Assembly: GCA_050486105.1 (NCBI GenBank)
Contig: JBJHCR010000365.1
Location: 1-6,074 of the forward strand
Source of the DNA: JAEXNA01 sp050486105
Lineage (GTDB): Bacteria > Vulcanimicrobiota > Xenobia > Xenobiales > JADMJV01
Direction: 5' to 3'
DNA: 6,074 nt
The notes under the pieces are model-generated. The model made no database searches. It worked only from the letters and a program-made list of their open reading frames with translations, and was not told where the DNA came from. The position numbers were made by a program, and so were the translations under genes. Shown in pieces: positions 5,962-6,074 of this stretch. Numbering within the stretch: position 1 is the stretch's first letter; the number at the start of each line of letters is the position of its first letter.

Positions 5962-6074
5962 TCAAGCGTTCTTTCTCTCAAGCCCAAAGATGAAAGAAAC
6001 CAAACTCCTGACTAGGGTCTGTTGACATTCGGCGTTCCGAGCTACACGAAGAAGATTTTTGTGCTCCGGTAGTG
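5962..6074 (-). CDS. C-terminal fragment of an upstream operon gene (enters from right edge)
   Basis: In the frame with codons starting at 6072, 36 codons run from the right edge to TGA 5964-5962. They encode LPEHKNLLRVARNAECQQ and then a hydrophobic VSFIFGLERKNA tail. The composition is protein-like, and the fragment lies in the same direction as every other gene here. No family is recognised from so short a piece. The stop context, GCT TGA C, borders the short downstream frame that reaches 5847. Confidence 0.45.
   Translation of the reverse strand, partial: LPEHKNLLRVARNAECQQTLVRSLVSFIFGLERKNA

Noticed and set aside
6022..6027. Plus-strand TTGACA, possible -35 box
   Set aside because: No TATAAT-like hexamer occurs at 16-18 bases downstream and no plus-strand gene follows within the window.
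5841..6074. Promoter region in front of the zinc-ribbon gene
   Set aside because: The minus strand is filled with protein-like frames that end 6 bases before the start, and no sigma70-like pair is visible. The TATAAA near 5846-5851 overlaps the stop codon and ribosome site.

Overview
The window looks like one compact bacterial operon, read entirely from the minus strand (right to left), with moderately high GC by eye. No tRNA, rRNA, CRISPR array, insertion sequence or convincing terminator is visible. I found no believable plus-strand gene. Several products need an inner membrane or Sec export, and no sign of a lipoprotein-rich Gram-positive envelope is seen. A Gram-negative, possibly environmental, host is my guess, and I cannot place the phylum.

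In transcription order: (1) from the right edge to 5847 are the tail of a gene that enters from outside (stop at 5962) and a short reading frame in the next register (to 5847). (2) 5840-4719 encodes a zinc-ribbon protein with a Pro/Ala-rich linker, one membrane helix and a C-terminal beta-rich domain. (3) Only 3 bases after its stop, 4715-1659 encodes a 1018-residue exported protein whose last ~250 residues carry the motifs of the anthrax edema factor/CyaA/ExoY nucleotidyl cyclase toxins. (4) A possible 60-residue reading frame (1672-1490) overlaps the toxin-like gene's 3' end. (5) 1459-866 is a Yip1-like membrane protein, started at TTG behind a strong ribosome binding site. (6) 853-326 is a second multi-helix membrane protein that appears to be a diverged paralogue of the first. 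(7) A soluble protein starts at 335, overlaps the previous stop and runs off the left edge.

The striking element is the cyclase-type domain at the end of a signal-peptide-bearing, multi-domain protein. It keeps the FRPxN...SGxAxxK signature, the two lysines seven residues apart, a DxD metal-site motif and a downstream HG motif, but in a compact form. Family knowledge suggests a polymorphic-toxin-like effector, with cyclic nucleotide synthesis from ATP or another NTP as the candidate activity. Coupling to a zinc-ribbon membrane protein and two Yip1-like proteins suggests that the operon builds or supports a membrane-associated export, display or protection system. That joint function is inference.
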